Below are positions 25,462 to 34,480 of a stretch of 64,000 nucleotides of DNA, piece by piece. The notes under the pieces are model-generated. The model ran no database searches, had not been told where the DNA came from, and worked only from the letters and a program-made list of their open reading frames with translations. The position numbers were made by a program, and so were the translations under genes. The DNA is from an uncultured Paracoccaceae bacterium. GTDB lineage: Bacteria; Pseudomonadota; Alphaproteobacteria; Rhodobacterales; Rhodobacteraceae. The stretch is taken from the NCBI GenBank assembly GCA_947496535.1, contig CANMDE010000001.1, positions 1 to 64,000 of the forward strand, written 5' to 3'. Position 1 is the stretch's first letter; each line of letters starts with the position of its first letter.

Positions 25462-26970
25462 ATGATCCATTCTACCCCGTTGCGGAGCGCCGCGTGTATT
25501 GCGGCTCTGATCGCTGGCGGCACAGCCAATGCCGATGTGACCAATGAGGATGTCTGGAATGCCTGGAAAGATGGGATAACGGCCGCTGGGCCGGATGTGA
25601 CCTTCAATGCGACGGAACAAGAAGCAGATAACACGCTAATCATCAGCGACATTGCCGTCACCATTGCAGATGAAAGTTCGGACACGGGGACGATCATTTT
25701 CGGGCAAATCACGTTCGCCGAACAAGGAGATGGATCAGTGCTGGTATCTCTCGCAGAAGATACGCCTATCAGGTTCATGGAGGGTGGTGAAGACCTTGCA
25801 ATTGTCCGTCTGTCGCAATCCGCGTTCGAAATGGTTGTCAGCGGTGTCCCTGAAGACCTTAACTACGACTTTTCCGCTGATCGTTTCGTTGTTTCAGTTG
25901 ATAGCATCGTGGACCCAAATGCGGATGTGGAGGTAAAGGACCTCATTGTAACGGCTAACGACTTGAGTGGAACGTATACCTCATCTGCCGGTGATCTTCA
26001 GCAGCTGAATTATAGCATGAGACTGTCCTCGCTAGAGATGCTGGCGGATCTGGTCGATACTGGTCCGGACGGGGAGTATGTCACTTTTAGTGGCAAAGTC
26101 GACGGGCTTAGCGGTAATGCTGATATTGCAGTGCCCGCCGAGTTCGACGAAGAAGAACCGCTCGATTTCTTGAACAAAGGCGGGCTGTTTGCTGGCGAAT
26201 ATGCAATTGGCAACGCCAACTATATCTTTGACGTTAACGCTGATGGTGAACAGGCAGCCGGGTCTTTGAGCATAGGCTCGGCCGAGGCAAATATTTCGGC
26301 CGATAAAGACGGCTTGATCTACAACGCCGAAACCTCTGATGTTGCCATCAGTATGAAAAGCAGCGAACTACCCTTTGCGGTCGATGCTGGGCTTGCAACA
26401 TATGGTTTGTCATTCAAGATGCCCTTGGCCCAAACAGAAGAGCCCGCAGATTTCGGCCTGACGTTTGATCTGGTGGATTTAACACTTGGCGACGCGATCT
26501 GGGATATGTTCGATGCCGGAAAGGTGCTGCCCCGCGACGCAGCCACCGCGCAGATCGATCTGGCAGGCAAAGCCAAACTGTTGTTTGATCCCACCGATCC
26601 AGAGCAGTTTGACCCGGCGCAGCGCGACGAACTGCCCGCAGAGTTGGAAACCTTTGACCTCAACAATCTACGCATTGCCGCCGCCGGGGCGCTTGTCACG
26701 GGGCAGGGCGGTTTCACATTCGACAACAGCGACTTGGAAACCTTTGACGGTGTGCCGCGCCCCCAAGGCGACGTAACAATTGAGATCAACGGCCTTAACG
26801 CGCTTCTCGACAACCTCGTGACCATGGGGCTTGTTCCAGAAGATCAGCTCATGGGCGCGCGTATGATGCTGGGCATGTTCGCCCGCACCAGCGGCGATGA
26901 CCAGCTAACTTCGACTTTAGAGATTAATGAGGATGGTCATGTCCTTGCAAATGGTCAACGTATCCGCTGA
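25462..26970 (+). CDS. DUF2125 protein, first of a tandem pair
   Basis: 502-residue exported protein of the DUF2125 family, found mainly in alphaproteobacteria; function unknown. The signal peptide is MIHSTPLRSAACIAALIAGGTANA, followed by DVTNEDVWNAWKDGITAAG. I chose the ATG at 25462, with AAAGGCAG 8 bases before it, because it gives a length almost equal to the paralogue downstream (503); another ATG lies 18 bases earlier. Both share the C-terminal block MFARTSGDDQLTSTLEIN and an ending GQRIR. The body is acidic and rich in beta-strand repeats, like lipid-transfer or AsmA-type sheets (weak inference). Divergent from the SDR operon. Confidence 0.82.
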   Translation: MIHSTPLRSAACIAALIAGGTANADVTNEDVWNAWKDGITAAGPDVTFNATEQEADNTLIISDIAVTIADESSDTGTIIFGQITFAEQGDGSVLVSLAEDTPIRFMEGGEDLAIVRLSQSAFEMVVSGVPEDLNYDFSADRFVVSVDSIVDPNADVEVKDLIVTANDLSGTYTSSAGDLQQLNYSMRLSSLEMLADLVDTGPDGEYVTFSGKVDGLSGNADIAVPAEFDEEEPLDFLNKGGLFAGEYAIGNANYIFDVNADGEQAAGSLSIGSAEANISADKDGLIYNAETSDVAISMKSSELPFAVDAGLATYGLSFKMPLAQTEEPADFGLTFDLVDLTLGDAIWDMFDAGKVLPRDAATAQIDLAGKAKLLFDPTDPEQFDPAQRDELPAELETFDLNNLRIAAAGALVTGQGGFTFDNSDLETFDGVPRPQGDVTIEINGLNALLDNLVTMGLVPEDQLMGARMMLGMFARTSGDDQLTSTLEINEDGHVLANGQRIR

Positions 26971-26988
26971 TCTGTTAGAAAAATTTGA

Positions 26989-27010
26989 GCGCCACATTGG
27001 ACTGTGGCGC
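26989..27010 (+). promoter_or_regulatory. Hairpin between tandem DUF2125 genes
   Basis: GCGCCACA (26989-26996) and TGTGGCGC (27003-27010) form a perfect 8-pair stem with loop TTGGAC in a 59-base gap. No T-run follows, so it looks more like an mRNA-stability or processing element than a terminator. Confidence 0.45.
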
Positions 27011-27029
27011 AGTTTGATGGAGTAACTTC

Positions 27030-28541
27030 ATGACTTTGCGACACACATTGATAATCCCAGCCATGCTTTGCATTCCGGCAACGGCTTATGCCGATGTCAC
27101 CGCGGATGAAGTATGGACAAACCTGACTGCCTACTACAGCGCGACCGGGGCAGAGGTAACAGGTGGGCTGGATCGATCAGGGGATGTCGTTACAGTCAAT
27201 GATATGACACTGGCCTACACCCTGCCCATGGGGTTTGGTGACTTCACGGTCGCAATGCCGCCGATGACGCTGACCGAAAATGGCGGCGCTGTAGATATGT
27301 CCTATCCCGACGCGTTCAACGTCTCCATCAACGGTACGATGGGTGGCGAGACATTTGACGTCGCGCTTGATGTGACCATGAATGACTATCAGGGCACCGC
27401 CACAGGCGAAGCTGGCAATGTAACCTACGAAACAAGCGCTGGTGAGATGACTGCAAAACTGGCGGAAGCATCCACGTCTGCCGATGATGCCGATATTGAC
27501 GGCGTATTTCTTGCCTCTGTCGAAGGCTATGACCTGATCAACACAATCACCGAAGGCGAGATGATCGAAGGCACCTCAAAAATGACCCTTCAGCCGTCTG
27601 TAGTGAACTATTCAGTCGGCGCGGGTGATGCGTTTAGTACAAAGTCGGCTACACGGTATGAATCGATGACTACCACCAGCAGCTTTGCGCTGCCAGCTGG
27701 CGGCTCCGATGTCATGAACCTGACGCCAGCATTTGAAGCCGGGATGTTTTTGGAAAGCACATCGCAGACCGAAGGCACATCTACCAAAACAACAACCACT
27801 ATGAATGGTGAGGTCTCGTCAGACCAATCGACCAAAGTGGGGACGTCAGAAGGAACGCTTCGGCTGGACGCATCCGGACTCTCTGTTGATGGCAGTGCAA
27901 GTGACTTTGAAATGACTTTTCAAGATCAAACCATCATGCCGTTTCCTGTCACCGCCTCGGCGGCGAGTGCGACAGCCAATTACCAAGTTCCGGTTCTGGC
28001 TTCAGAAGATCCTCAGGATTTTCGTTTGCAGTTTGGCTTGGACCAGTTGGAGCTAAGTGACGATATCTGGTCAATGATTGATGCCGGTCAGCAGCTGCCG
28101 CGTGACCCGGCGATCGTCAATCTCGACGTGGCGGGTTCTGTTCTGTCGGAACTTGACTTTTTTGACTTCCAGTCACTGGAAAACGCTTTTGCTGGCGGGA
28201 AGATGCCCGTCAAAGTTGACCGCGCGAACATCAATGACATCACGATTTCCGCCATCGGTGCCAGCGCGGAAGCCACCGGTGAGTTTGTTTTCGACAACGA
28301 AGACATGACGACGTTCCCTGGCGTCCCGCGTCCCGAGGGCAGCGCGTCGGTTGACGTGGTTGGGGCCAATGCGCTTATGGATCGTTTGGTCGCGATGGGC
28401 CTTTTGCCAGAAGATCAGGTCTTTGGCGCACGGATGATGATTGGCATGTTTGCTCGCGAAACGGGCGATGATCAACTGAACTCGACCATCGAGATCAATC
28501 CAGAGGGGCATGTGTTGGTGAACGGAGAGCGTATTCGATAG
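27030..28541 (+). CDS. DUF2125 protein, second of a tandem pair
   Basis: 503-residue exported protein and paralogue of the preceding gene. The signal peptide MTLRHTLIIPAMLCIPATAYA is followed by DVTADEVWTNLTAYYSATG, matching the first copy. The two agree best in their last 120 residues (LSDDIWSMIDAGQQLPRDPA here, LGDAIWDMFDAGKVLPRDAA there) and in the final MFARETGDDQLNSTIEI. The middle has diverged and this copy is rich in Thr/Ser repeats (about 215-280). Probably periplasmic. TGGAGTAACTTC precedes the ATG. The next gene, pmbA, begins 36 bases on. Confidence 0.83.
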   Translation: MTLRHTLIIPAMLCIPATAYADVTADEVWTNLTAYYSATGAEVTGGLDRSGDVVTVNDMTLAYTLPMGFGDFTVAMPPMTLTENGGAVDMSYPDAFNVSINGTMGGETFDVALDVTMNDYQGTATGEAGNVTYETSAGEMTAKLAEASTSADDADIDGVFLASVEGYDLINTITEGEMIEGTSKMTLQPSVVNYSVGAGDAFSTKSATRYESMTTTSSFALPAGGSDVMNLTPAFEAGMFLESTSQTEGTSTKTTTTMNGEVSSDQSTKVGTSEGTLRLDASGLSVDGSASDFEMTFQDQTIMPFPVTASAASATANYQVPVLASEDPQDFRLQFGLDQLELSDDIWSMIDAGQQLPRDPAIVNLDVAGSVLSELDFFDFQSLENAFAGGKMPVKVDRANINDITISAIGASAEATGEFVFDNEDMTTFPGVPRPEGSASVDVVGANALMDRLVAMGLLPEDQVFGARMMIGMFARETGDDQLNSTIEINPEGHVLVNGERIR

Positions 28542-28577
28542 TTCGTATGTGTTCTTTACTAACCTTACGGATGGTTC

Positions 28578-29924
28578 ATGCCACAGTCTCTTTCTGATCT
28601 GACCGAACAAATGCTGACCGCAGCCCGTCAGGCGGGCGCGGACGCAGCCGATGCTATTGCCGTCGACGGCACGTCGGTTTCCATCGACGTTCGTGGTGGA
28701 GCATTGGAAAAGGCGGAAAGGTCAGAGGGCATCGATATAGGGCTGCGCGTATTCGTAGGGCAGCGGCAAGCCTGTGTTTCGGCCTCCGATACCAAGGCAG
28801 CTACTCTTGCCGAAATGGCCGAACGGGCGGTTGCGATGGCGAAAGAAGCGGTGGACGATCCTCACGCAGGTCTGGCCGACCCGTCTCAATTGGCGACCGA
28901 TTTGGGCACTGACCGTCTGGCGCTCTTCGATCCTTCAGATGAACCAGATCCTTCTGCACTTCACGACGATGCAGCCCGGGCCGAGGCTGCAGCACTACGC
29001 AACAAAGGCATTAGCCAGGTCCAGTCAGCCTCTGCTGGCTATGGTCGCCGCAGGGTGCATCTGGCCGCGAGCAACGGTTTTTCCGGCGGATACAGTCGCA
29101 GTGACCGTGGAATTTCCTGTGTGGCCATCAGCGGAACAGGCACCGCGATGGAGCGGGACTATGACTACGACAGCCGTGTTTTTCAGGCTGATCTGCGAGA
29201 TGCAGATGAAATCGGCACCGTCGCTGCGGCACGGGCTGTTGAACGCGCAGGCGCACGAAAGCCCAAAACTGGGGCCTTCCCGGCCATCTTTGATGAACGG
29301 GTTGCCAGCACACTGATTGGAAGCATCCTGCAAGCCGTTAACGGCTCCATGATCGCACGTGGTTCAAGCTGGTTGCGCGATGCCGTTGGTCAGCAGGTCT
29401 TGCCCAAAGGCATTTCTCTGATCGAAGACCCCCACCGCCCGCGCTGTCCCGGTTCTAGGCTTTTTGACGCGGAAGGTTTGCCAACTAGCAAGCGGCTGAT
29501 CATCGACGATGGCATATTGACGGGCTGGACACTGGATCTTGCCACCGCCCGGAAATTGGGGATGGCCAGCACAGCAAACGCGTCGCGTGGCACGCAAGCT
29601 CCGCCGTCGCCCGGCTTGTCAAATGTGGAGCTGACGCAGGGCAATCAAAGCCGCGATGAAATGATCGCGCAAATGGGAACTGGCCTGTTAATTACGTCGA
29701 TGATTGGATCAACCATTAACCCGAACACCGGTGATTATTCCCGCGGCGCCGCCGGTTTCTGGGTCGAAAATGGTGAAATCACCTATCCGGTCAATGAATG
29801 CACCGTTGCGGGGAACCTGCGCGATATGCTGATGACAATCACCCCGGCAAATGATGCCCGCACACATCTTAGCCGGGTTGTTCCGTCTTTGCTGGTTGAG
29901 GGGCTCACTCTTGCCGGAAACTGA
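28578..29924 (+). CDS. pmbA: PmbA/TldE metalloprotease family
   Basis: Inactive or regulatory partner of the TldD/TldE protease, which processes peptides such as microcin B17 and helps degrade CcdA; 448 residues, the usual size. The N-terminal module AGADAADAIAVDGTSVSIDV and the middle block GTGTAMERDYDYDSRVF are typical. The C-terminal SMIGSTINPNTGDYSRGAAG and VNECTVAGNLRDML are the family signature. The zinc HEXXH-like helix found in TldD is absent, which fits PmbA/TldE. tldD is not in the window. The end overlaps the phosphatase gene by 14 bases. Confidence 0.92.
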   Translation: MPQSLSDLTEQMLTAARQAGADAADAIAVDGTSVSIDVRGGALEKAERSEGIDIGLRVFVGQRQACVSASDTKAATLAEMAERAVAMAKEAVDDPHAGLADPSQLATDLGTDRLALFDPSDEPDPSALHDDAARAEAAALRNKGISQVQSASAGYGRRRVHLAASNGFSGGYSRSDRGISCVAISGTGTAMERDYDYDSRVFQADLRDADEIGTVAAARAVERAGARKPKTGAFPAIFDERVASTLIGSILQAVNGSMIARGSSWLRDAVGQQVLPKGISLIEDPHRPRCPGSRLFDAEGLPTSKRLIIDDGILTGWTLDLATARKLGMASTANASRGTQAPPSPGLSNVELTQGNQSRDEMIAQMGTGLLITSMIGSTINPNTGDYSRGAAGFWVENGEITYPVNECTVAGNLRDMLMTITPANDARTHLSRVVPSLLVEGLTLAGN

Positions 29925-30693
29925 TCTGGCCCTTCTGATCGACGCGGCACGGGCGTCGGGAGACATCGCCAGAAAGTTCTTCAAAGAAGATCCACAGATA
30001 TGGGACAAACCCGACGCGGCAGGACCGGTGACCGAAGCTGATCTGAAGGTGAATGACTATCTGCATAAACGGCTTGCACAGGCGCGCCCCGACTACGGTT
30101 GGCTTTCGGAAGAGACTGAAGACACCGCAGACCGGCTGAAGACGGATAGACAATTTGTCATCGACCCGATTGATGGAACACGAGCCTTTATCGAGGGGTC
30201 GCCGGACTGGGCGCATTCTCTTGCGATTGTCGAAAACGGTCAGGTCATTTCAGCGGCGGTTTATCTCCCAATACGCGACCAGATGTTTGCTGCATCTTTG
30301 GGTGGCGGCGCGATGATGAACGGCAGCCCAATCAGTGTTGCTGAATCAGTGGCCATTGATCAAGCCGTGGTACTCGGCGCCAAGCCGAATTTCCTCCCCC
30401 GGCATTGGCGCAACGGCATTCCGCCGCCGGTAAAGCGAGCGTTCCGCTCGTCTCTGGCGTATCGCCTTTGTCTCGTGGCGCAGGGCCGGTTCAATGGAAT
30501 GCTTACACTTCACCCCAGTTGGGAATGGGACATCGCCGCAGGTGCGCTGATTGTGACGGAGGCGGGTGGCATTGCGTCGGACCCGGCGTCAAAGCCGCTG
30601 CGGTTCAACAACCCACATCCACAGGTGCCGGGCATTCTGGCGGCAAGCCCTACATTGCACCATGAGCTTGTCACACAGCTGACACTTGCTTGA
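29911..30693 (+). CDS. Inositol monophosphatase family (CysQ-like)
   Basis: Mg2+-dependent phosphatase of the IMPase/FBPase superfamily, 260 residues. The metal site is GWLSEETEDT and DPIDGTRAFIEGSPDWAHS, and the C-terminal motif is SWEWDIAAGALIVTEAGG. Probable substrates are 3'(2'),5'-bisphosphate nucleotide (CysQ-type) or inositol phosphates. I chose the TTG at 29911 (MPETDLALLIDAAR) because GAGGGG stands 7 bases upstream; a frame open 60 bases earlier lies wholly inside pmbA and lacks a site. If CysQ-like, it would remove the PAP left by sulfotransferases, and one such gene lies 7 kb away (inference). Confidence 0.85.
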   Translation: MPETDLALLIDAARASGDIARKFFKEDPQIWDKPDAAGPVTEADLKVNDYLHKRLAQARPDYGWLSEETEDTADRLKTDRQFVIDPIDGTRAFIEGSPDWAHSLAIVENGQVISAAVYLPIRDQMFAASLGGGAMMNGSPISVAESVAIDQAVVLGAKPNFLPRHWRNGIPPPVKRAFRSSLAYRLCLVAQGRFNGMLTLHPSWEWDIAAGALIVTEAGGIASDPASKPLRFNNPHPQVPGILAASPTLHHELVTQLTLA

Positions 30694-30751
30694 GCCATGT
30701 GACCCAAACCCTTAGTGTGACGACAAATCATCATGAACAAAGGTATTTTCA

Positions 30752-30997
30752 ATGACACAGCGCCTGCATCTCGTCTTCGGTGGTGAGCTGATCGATCCCA
30801 CTAAAAACGCATTCAAGGATGTGGATGACATCGATATTGTCGGGATGTTTCCCGATTATGCAGCTGCATACGACGCGTGGAAGGCGGCGGCGCAGCGCAC
30901 GGTCGACAATGCGCATATGCGGTACTTCATCGCACATATTCACCGGTTGCGCGACGAAGAAACCGAGGCATCTTCAACCGAAGAGCTGGGTCACTAG
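30752..30997 (+). CDS. DUF4170 protein
   Basis: Small cytosolic protein of the DUF4170 family, 81 residues, restricted to alphaproteobacteria; function unknown. Visible pattern: RLHLVFGGELIDP, then FKDVDDIDIVGMFPDYAAAYDAW, then AHMRYFIAHIHRL, a probable alpha/beta fold with an acidic tail. AAAGG stands 8 bases before the ATG. It is followed 18 bases later by waaA and lpxK. This order is common in Rhodobacterales, so it may help Kdo-lipid A synthesis (inference from neighbourhood). Confidence 0.85.
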   Translation: MTQRLHLVFGGELIDPTKNAFKDVDDIDIVGMFPDYAAAYDAWKAAAQRTVDNAHMRYFIAHIHRLRDEETEASSTEELGH

Positions 30998-31015
30998 ACC
31001 TGCTGGCGGCAACCG

Positions 31016-32212
31016 ATGTCCCGATCTACATTCATTACTGACTATCTGATCGGTTGGGGGGACCAGGAAACTAACGACCTGCCCACCGCTTTGCCGCCGC
31101 GCCCGCCGGGGACCGTCATTTGGGCCAGATGCACCCATGCAGATCAACTGAAAACCGTCGAAACATTGGGGCGGCGGTTGGCAGAAGAAGGCGATCAGAT
31201 CGAGATTTTGCGCACGCTGCCGGCTCCCACCGGAACTGCAGCGCGGCGCGCACTTCTGGAGCCAAGGGGCAAGCGCAACGCCCGGTCGTTTCTGGCCCAT
31301 TGGAGACCGTCAATGGTGTTGTGGCTTCACGGTGATCTGGAGCATCAGCTACTCAACGAAGTTCAAGCCGCCCAAGTACCTTGTTTTCTTCTCAATGCTT
31401 ACGCAGAGGCTTTGGAGCCCCTTTCGGGCCGTTGGATCAGGGGCCTGCGTCGTACCAATCCGCTACCGTTTGAACAATCATTTGCATTGAACGGCAAAGC
31501 GGCTCATTTTTTGATCAAGGCGGGTCTGCCGGAACACACCATTCATGTCAGTGGCCCACTGGAAGACAGCGACGCGCCTCTGTCCCACAGCGAAGATGAA
31601 AGACATGAACTGGCCCGTGTGATTGGGACACGACCGTCCTGGCTTGCCGCTGCCGCTCGTCTGAACGAGTTGCCTGATCTGGCCAAGGCGCATGAGAACG
31701 CCAGCAGTCGGGCGCATCGACTGTTGCTGATCATCGTTCCTGCTGACGAATCCGAAGGCCCGGAATTTGCGCGAAAACTGAGGGCTGAAGGGTATCACGT
31801 TACTCTGGCCTCTGACGGGGACGACCCTGTCGACACTTCCGAAATTCATATCGCCGATTTGGATGAGGGGCTGGGGCTTTGGTATCGCTTGGCCTCAATC
31901 ACATATCTGGGGGGTAGCCTGCTGGGCGGCGGCTGCCGTGACCCCTTTGAACCTGCTGCATTGGGGTCGGCGGTCGTTCATGGACCCCACATTGCGCGAT
32001 ATCTAAATCGGGTAACACGGCTGGCCGAGGCTGGTGCCTCGCGCAGATGTTCCAATAGCAGTGAGTTGGGGCCAATTGTCGAAGAACTGCTATCGACCGA
32101 AAAGGTGGCACAGATGGCCCACGCGGCATGGAGCGTCACGTCGCGCGGCGCGGACGTTACCAATGAAGTGGCAGAGCTGATCATGGCGCGCCTCGAAACA
32201 CTGGACACTTAG
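31016..32212 (+). CDS. waaA: Kdo transferase WaaA
   Basis: 3-deoxy-D-manno-octulosonate transferase (GT30), 398 residues, adding Kdo from CMP-Kdo to lipid IVA at the inner face of the inner membrane. Recognisable parts are the acceptor-side VLWLHGDLEHQLLNEVQ, the ISG-like HVSGPLEDSDAPL, and the C-terminal GT-B block SITYLGGSLLGGGCRDPFEP with AALGSAVVHGPH. There is no N-terminal membrane anchor of the usual length, which is common in this group. The first 120 residues are diverged from E. coli WaaA. Adjacency to lpxK, whose ATG follows the TAG directly, supports the call. Confidence 0.85.
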   Translation: MSRSTFITDYLIGWGDQETNDLPTALPPRPPGTVIWARCTHADQLKTVETLGRRLAEEGDQIEILRTLPAPTGTAARRALLEPRGKRNARSFLAHWRPSMVLWLHGDLEHQLLNEVQAAQVPCFLLNAYAEALEPLSGRWIRGLRRTNPLPFEQSFALNGKAAHFLIKAGLPEHTIHVSGPLEDSDAPLSHSEDERHELARVIGTRPSWLAAAARLNELPDLAKAHENASSRAHRLLLIIVPADESEGPEFARKLRAEGYHVTLASDGDDPVDTSEIHIADLDEGLGLWYRLASITYLGGSLLGGGCRDPFEPAALGSAVVHGPHIARYLNRVTRLAEAGASRRCSNSSELGPIVEELLSTEKVAQMAHAAWSVTSRGADVTNEVAELIMARLETLDT

Positions 32213-33220
32213 ATGAAAGCCCCCGCCTTCTGGTACCGGCCCGTCGCCACGCCCGGCATTCTTGCGCGCCTGCTGTCGCCGTTGGGTTGGCTTTATGGCA
32301 GCCTGACTGCACGGCGATTGCGAACGGGTGCGGGATATCGGGCACCCGTTCCGGTGATCTGCATTGGCAATATCAACGCGGGCGGCACAGGAAAGACCCC
32401 GACAACAATTGCATTGGTTGAGCGCCTTATGGCGGCGGGTCACACACCCCACGTTGTTTCGCGTGGTTATGGTGGCGATCTGGCGGGGCCGGTGCGCGTG
32501 GATCATAGCACCCACACTGTCCAAGAAACTGGGGACGAGCCACTTTTGCTGGCCGCCTTCGCGCCAACTTGGGTTGCCAAGGACCGGGCCGCTGGGGCGA
32601 AACGCGCCGCCGAAGCCGGTGCCGACGTGATCCTGCTTGATGACGGGTTCCAGAATCCAAGCGTAATGAAGGATGTCAGCATCGTTGTAGCCGATGCAAA
32701 GCTTGGTTTTGGTAATGGCAAGACACTACCTGCGGGCCCACTGCGAGAGAGTGTGGAAAGCGGCCTGGCCCGTGCTGATATCGTGTTGTCCATCGGCCCC
32801 GAAGACGCGCAGAATACCTTTGCAACCAATTGGACCGTGCCGGTTCCGCATGTGACGGGCCAACTAGCCCCCTTGGCCACGGGGATGCCTTGGGAAAATC
32901 TGCCTGTTTTGGCGTTTGCGGGGATCGGACATCCGGAGAAATTTTTCGCTACCCTGCGCGAATTAGGTGCACAAATTCTCAAGGCCGAACCACTCAGCGA
33001 TCATCAACCTCTAACAAATCAACTGATGCGACGGCTGGAGGTCGAAGCGAAAGCACATAATGCGCAGTTAGTCACAACCGAGAAGGATGCTGTGCGCCTG
33101 CCCGAAGCCTTCCGAGCAAAGGTGCTTACCCTGCCTGTGCGGTTGAAAATTGACGACTGGACGGCTGTCGATGCGGCCCTTGCCCCTTTGGGGATAAAGG
33201 CCGCATCTGCGAAAGCCTAG
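32213..33220 (+). CDS. lpxK: Tetraacyldisaccharide 4'-kinase
   Basis: Lipid A kinase, 335 residues, phosphorylating the 4' position of the lipid A disaccharide with ATP at the inner membrane. The N-terminal hydrophobic helix [20 protein letters not shown] is followed by the P-loop [19 protein letters not shown] (Walker A near 53-66) and [18 protein letters not shown]. The C-terminal [14 protein letters not shown] is conserved. It begins with no gap after waaA. The stop codon TAG shares the palindrome CTAG with the stop codon of the convergent dsbA gene. Confidence 0.95.
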   Translation: MKAPAFWYRPVATPGILARLLSPLGWLYGSLTARRLRTGAGYRAPVPVICIGNINAGGTGKTPTTIALVERLMAAGHTPHVVSRGYGGDLAGPVRVDHSTHTVQETGDEPLLLAAFAPTWVAKDRAAGAKRAAEAGADVILLDDGFQNPSVMKDVSIVVADAKLGFGNGKTLPAGPLRESVESGLARADIVLSIGPEDAQNTFATNWTVPVPHVTGQLAPLATGMPWENLPVLAFAGIGHPEKFFATLRELGAQILKAEPLSDHQPLTNQLMRRLEVEAKAHNAQLVTTEKDAVRLPEAFRAKVLTLPVRLKIDDWTAVDAALAPLGIKAASAKA

Positions 33221-33894
33221 CTGCCTATCTTATCGTCGAGGATTTCAGAAAAGTCCTCGTAGTTCATGTTGGAATACTTGGTGCCGTCGATCACGAAGCT
33301 TGGTGTGGAATCAATTCCGTCCTGCTCCGCATTTTCCTGATACCAAGTGTACAGAGCTTCCGCTTCGGCCGCATTGCTGAGGCATTCATCCAGCGCAGCG
33401 TCGTCAAGACCAGCCGTTTTGGCCAATGTACGCAACTCTCCGATAATTGTTTGCGGATCACCGCTGGCCAGCCAATCGCGCTGCTTTTCATAAAGTATAT
33501 CTGCAAATCCAAAGAAGAATTCGGGCGTGCCGGGGCAACGCGCAATCATCGATGCCCACAAACCCGGCCGGTCAAAATATATCTCGCGGTAGACAAATTT
33601 GATCTTGCCGGTGTCGATATAGTTGGTCTGCAATTGCTTGTACTGATTGGCGTGAAAAGTCGCGCAGTGTGGGCAAGTGAACGACGCATATTCGATCACC
33701 TCAACCGTGGCTTCCGGCGCGCCCTTGGTCATTTCCATGATCTCGGACGCAGTGGCGGCATCGGCTTCCTGCGCGAATGCGGCCCCGGGAAGCAAACCTG
33801 TCTTGGGATCAGGTCGCCCAATAGTCAGCCCGGCGCCCAATGCAACAAGCGTGCCAGCACCGGCAGTTAAAAGTGTTCTGCGTTTCATTTCCAT
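33217..33894 (-). CDS. DsbA-family thioredoxin-fold protein
   Basis: Periplasmic thiol-disulfide protein, 225 residues. The N-terminus [20 protein letters not shown] contains a twin-arginine-type start and a hydrophobic core; cleavage probably follows AAFA-QE near 41. The active-site CPHC is at 74-77 in [12 protein letters not shown], and the cis-proline is in [15 protein letters not shown] is the strongly oxidising dsbA motif. The conserved neighbour dciA lies immediately upstream. It overlaps the lpxK stop by 4 bases (CTAG). Its substrates are unknown, but the Cys-rich RNase T2 and YHYH proteins nearby are plausible clients. Confidence 0.88.
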   Translation of the reverse strand: MEMKRRTLLTAGAGTLVALGAGLTIGRPDPKTGLLPGAAFAQEADAATASEIMEMTKGAPEATVEVIEYASFTCPHCATFHANQYKQLQTNYIDTGKIKFVYREIYFDRPGLWASMIARCPGTPEFFFGFADILYEKQRDWLASGDPQTIIGELRTLAKTAGLDDAALDECLSNAAEAEALYTWYQENAEQDGIDSTPSFVIDGTKYSNMNYEDFSEILDDKIGS

Positions 33895-33903
33895 TACCTC
33901 TGC

Positions 33904-34413
33904 TCAGGATTTCTGTTTGGACAGAACGCGCGCGCCCAAATCGGCAAGGGCCGCCCGCAAGCTGTCATCTTTCACGTCGCTTGACATTTTTTCCGCCGCC
34001 GAACGCATCGCTGGAGCCGGCGTTCGTTCGACTTTCGGGGCATGCTCAAATGCTACACGCCCCTCGGCAAAACCGGTGGGCGCTGTTTGAGTAATGCGAA
34101 TACGGGAAATGGCGCGGTAGCCGTAGCACGCATTTACCTTATCCAAAATCTGGATTTTTTGCATTTCCAGCATCGGCGCCTGCGCACCGGTGGTTAGCAA
34201 GGTCAATGTCGCGCCCATACCACCTTTGCCATAGCCGACATTTACGGGTGTTGCCACGCTCGCGGTATCGGCACCAACAACCTCTGCCCAATGGGTCAGC
34301 AGTCGCGTTTCTGCAAAGCCACGCCCTTCGGTCGCCTTGCGAATGCGTCCCTGCATCAAGGTTGCTGCACGGGAAAAGCCGCGCGTGGTTGAGGTGTGAC
34401 GCTGTCGTACCAT
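33904..34413 (-). CDS. dciA: DUF721 protein, DciA-like helicase loader
   Basis: DUF721-domain protein, 169 residues, of the DciA family that loads the DnaB replicative helicase in bacteria lacking DnaC. The core pattern ETRLLTHWAEVVGADTASVATPVNV is the family's KH-like domain, followed by LTLLTTGAQAPMLEMQKIQILDKVN, which is equally typical. The C-terminal half is disordered, as usual in DciA. It lies 9 bases upstream of dsbA and is divergent from mutY (67 bases between starts). Functional assignment rests on family knowledge. Confidence 0.85.
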   Translation of the reverse strand: MVRQRHTSTTRGFSRAATLMQGRIRKATEGRGFAETRLLTHWAEVVGADTASVATPVNVGYGKGGMGATLTLLTTGAQAPMLEMQKIQILDKVNACYGYRAISRIRITQTAPTGFAEGRVAFEHAPKVERTPAPAMRSAAEKMSSDVKDDSLRAALADLGARVLSKQKS

Positions 34414-34480
34414 ATCTATCGCTTAAAGTATGTGAAGGACGACGCCAAGTCAGTCCATTTCGGAAACAGGAACATAACCA

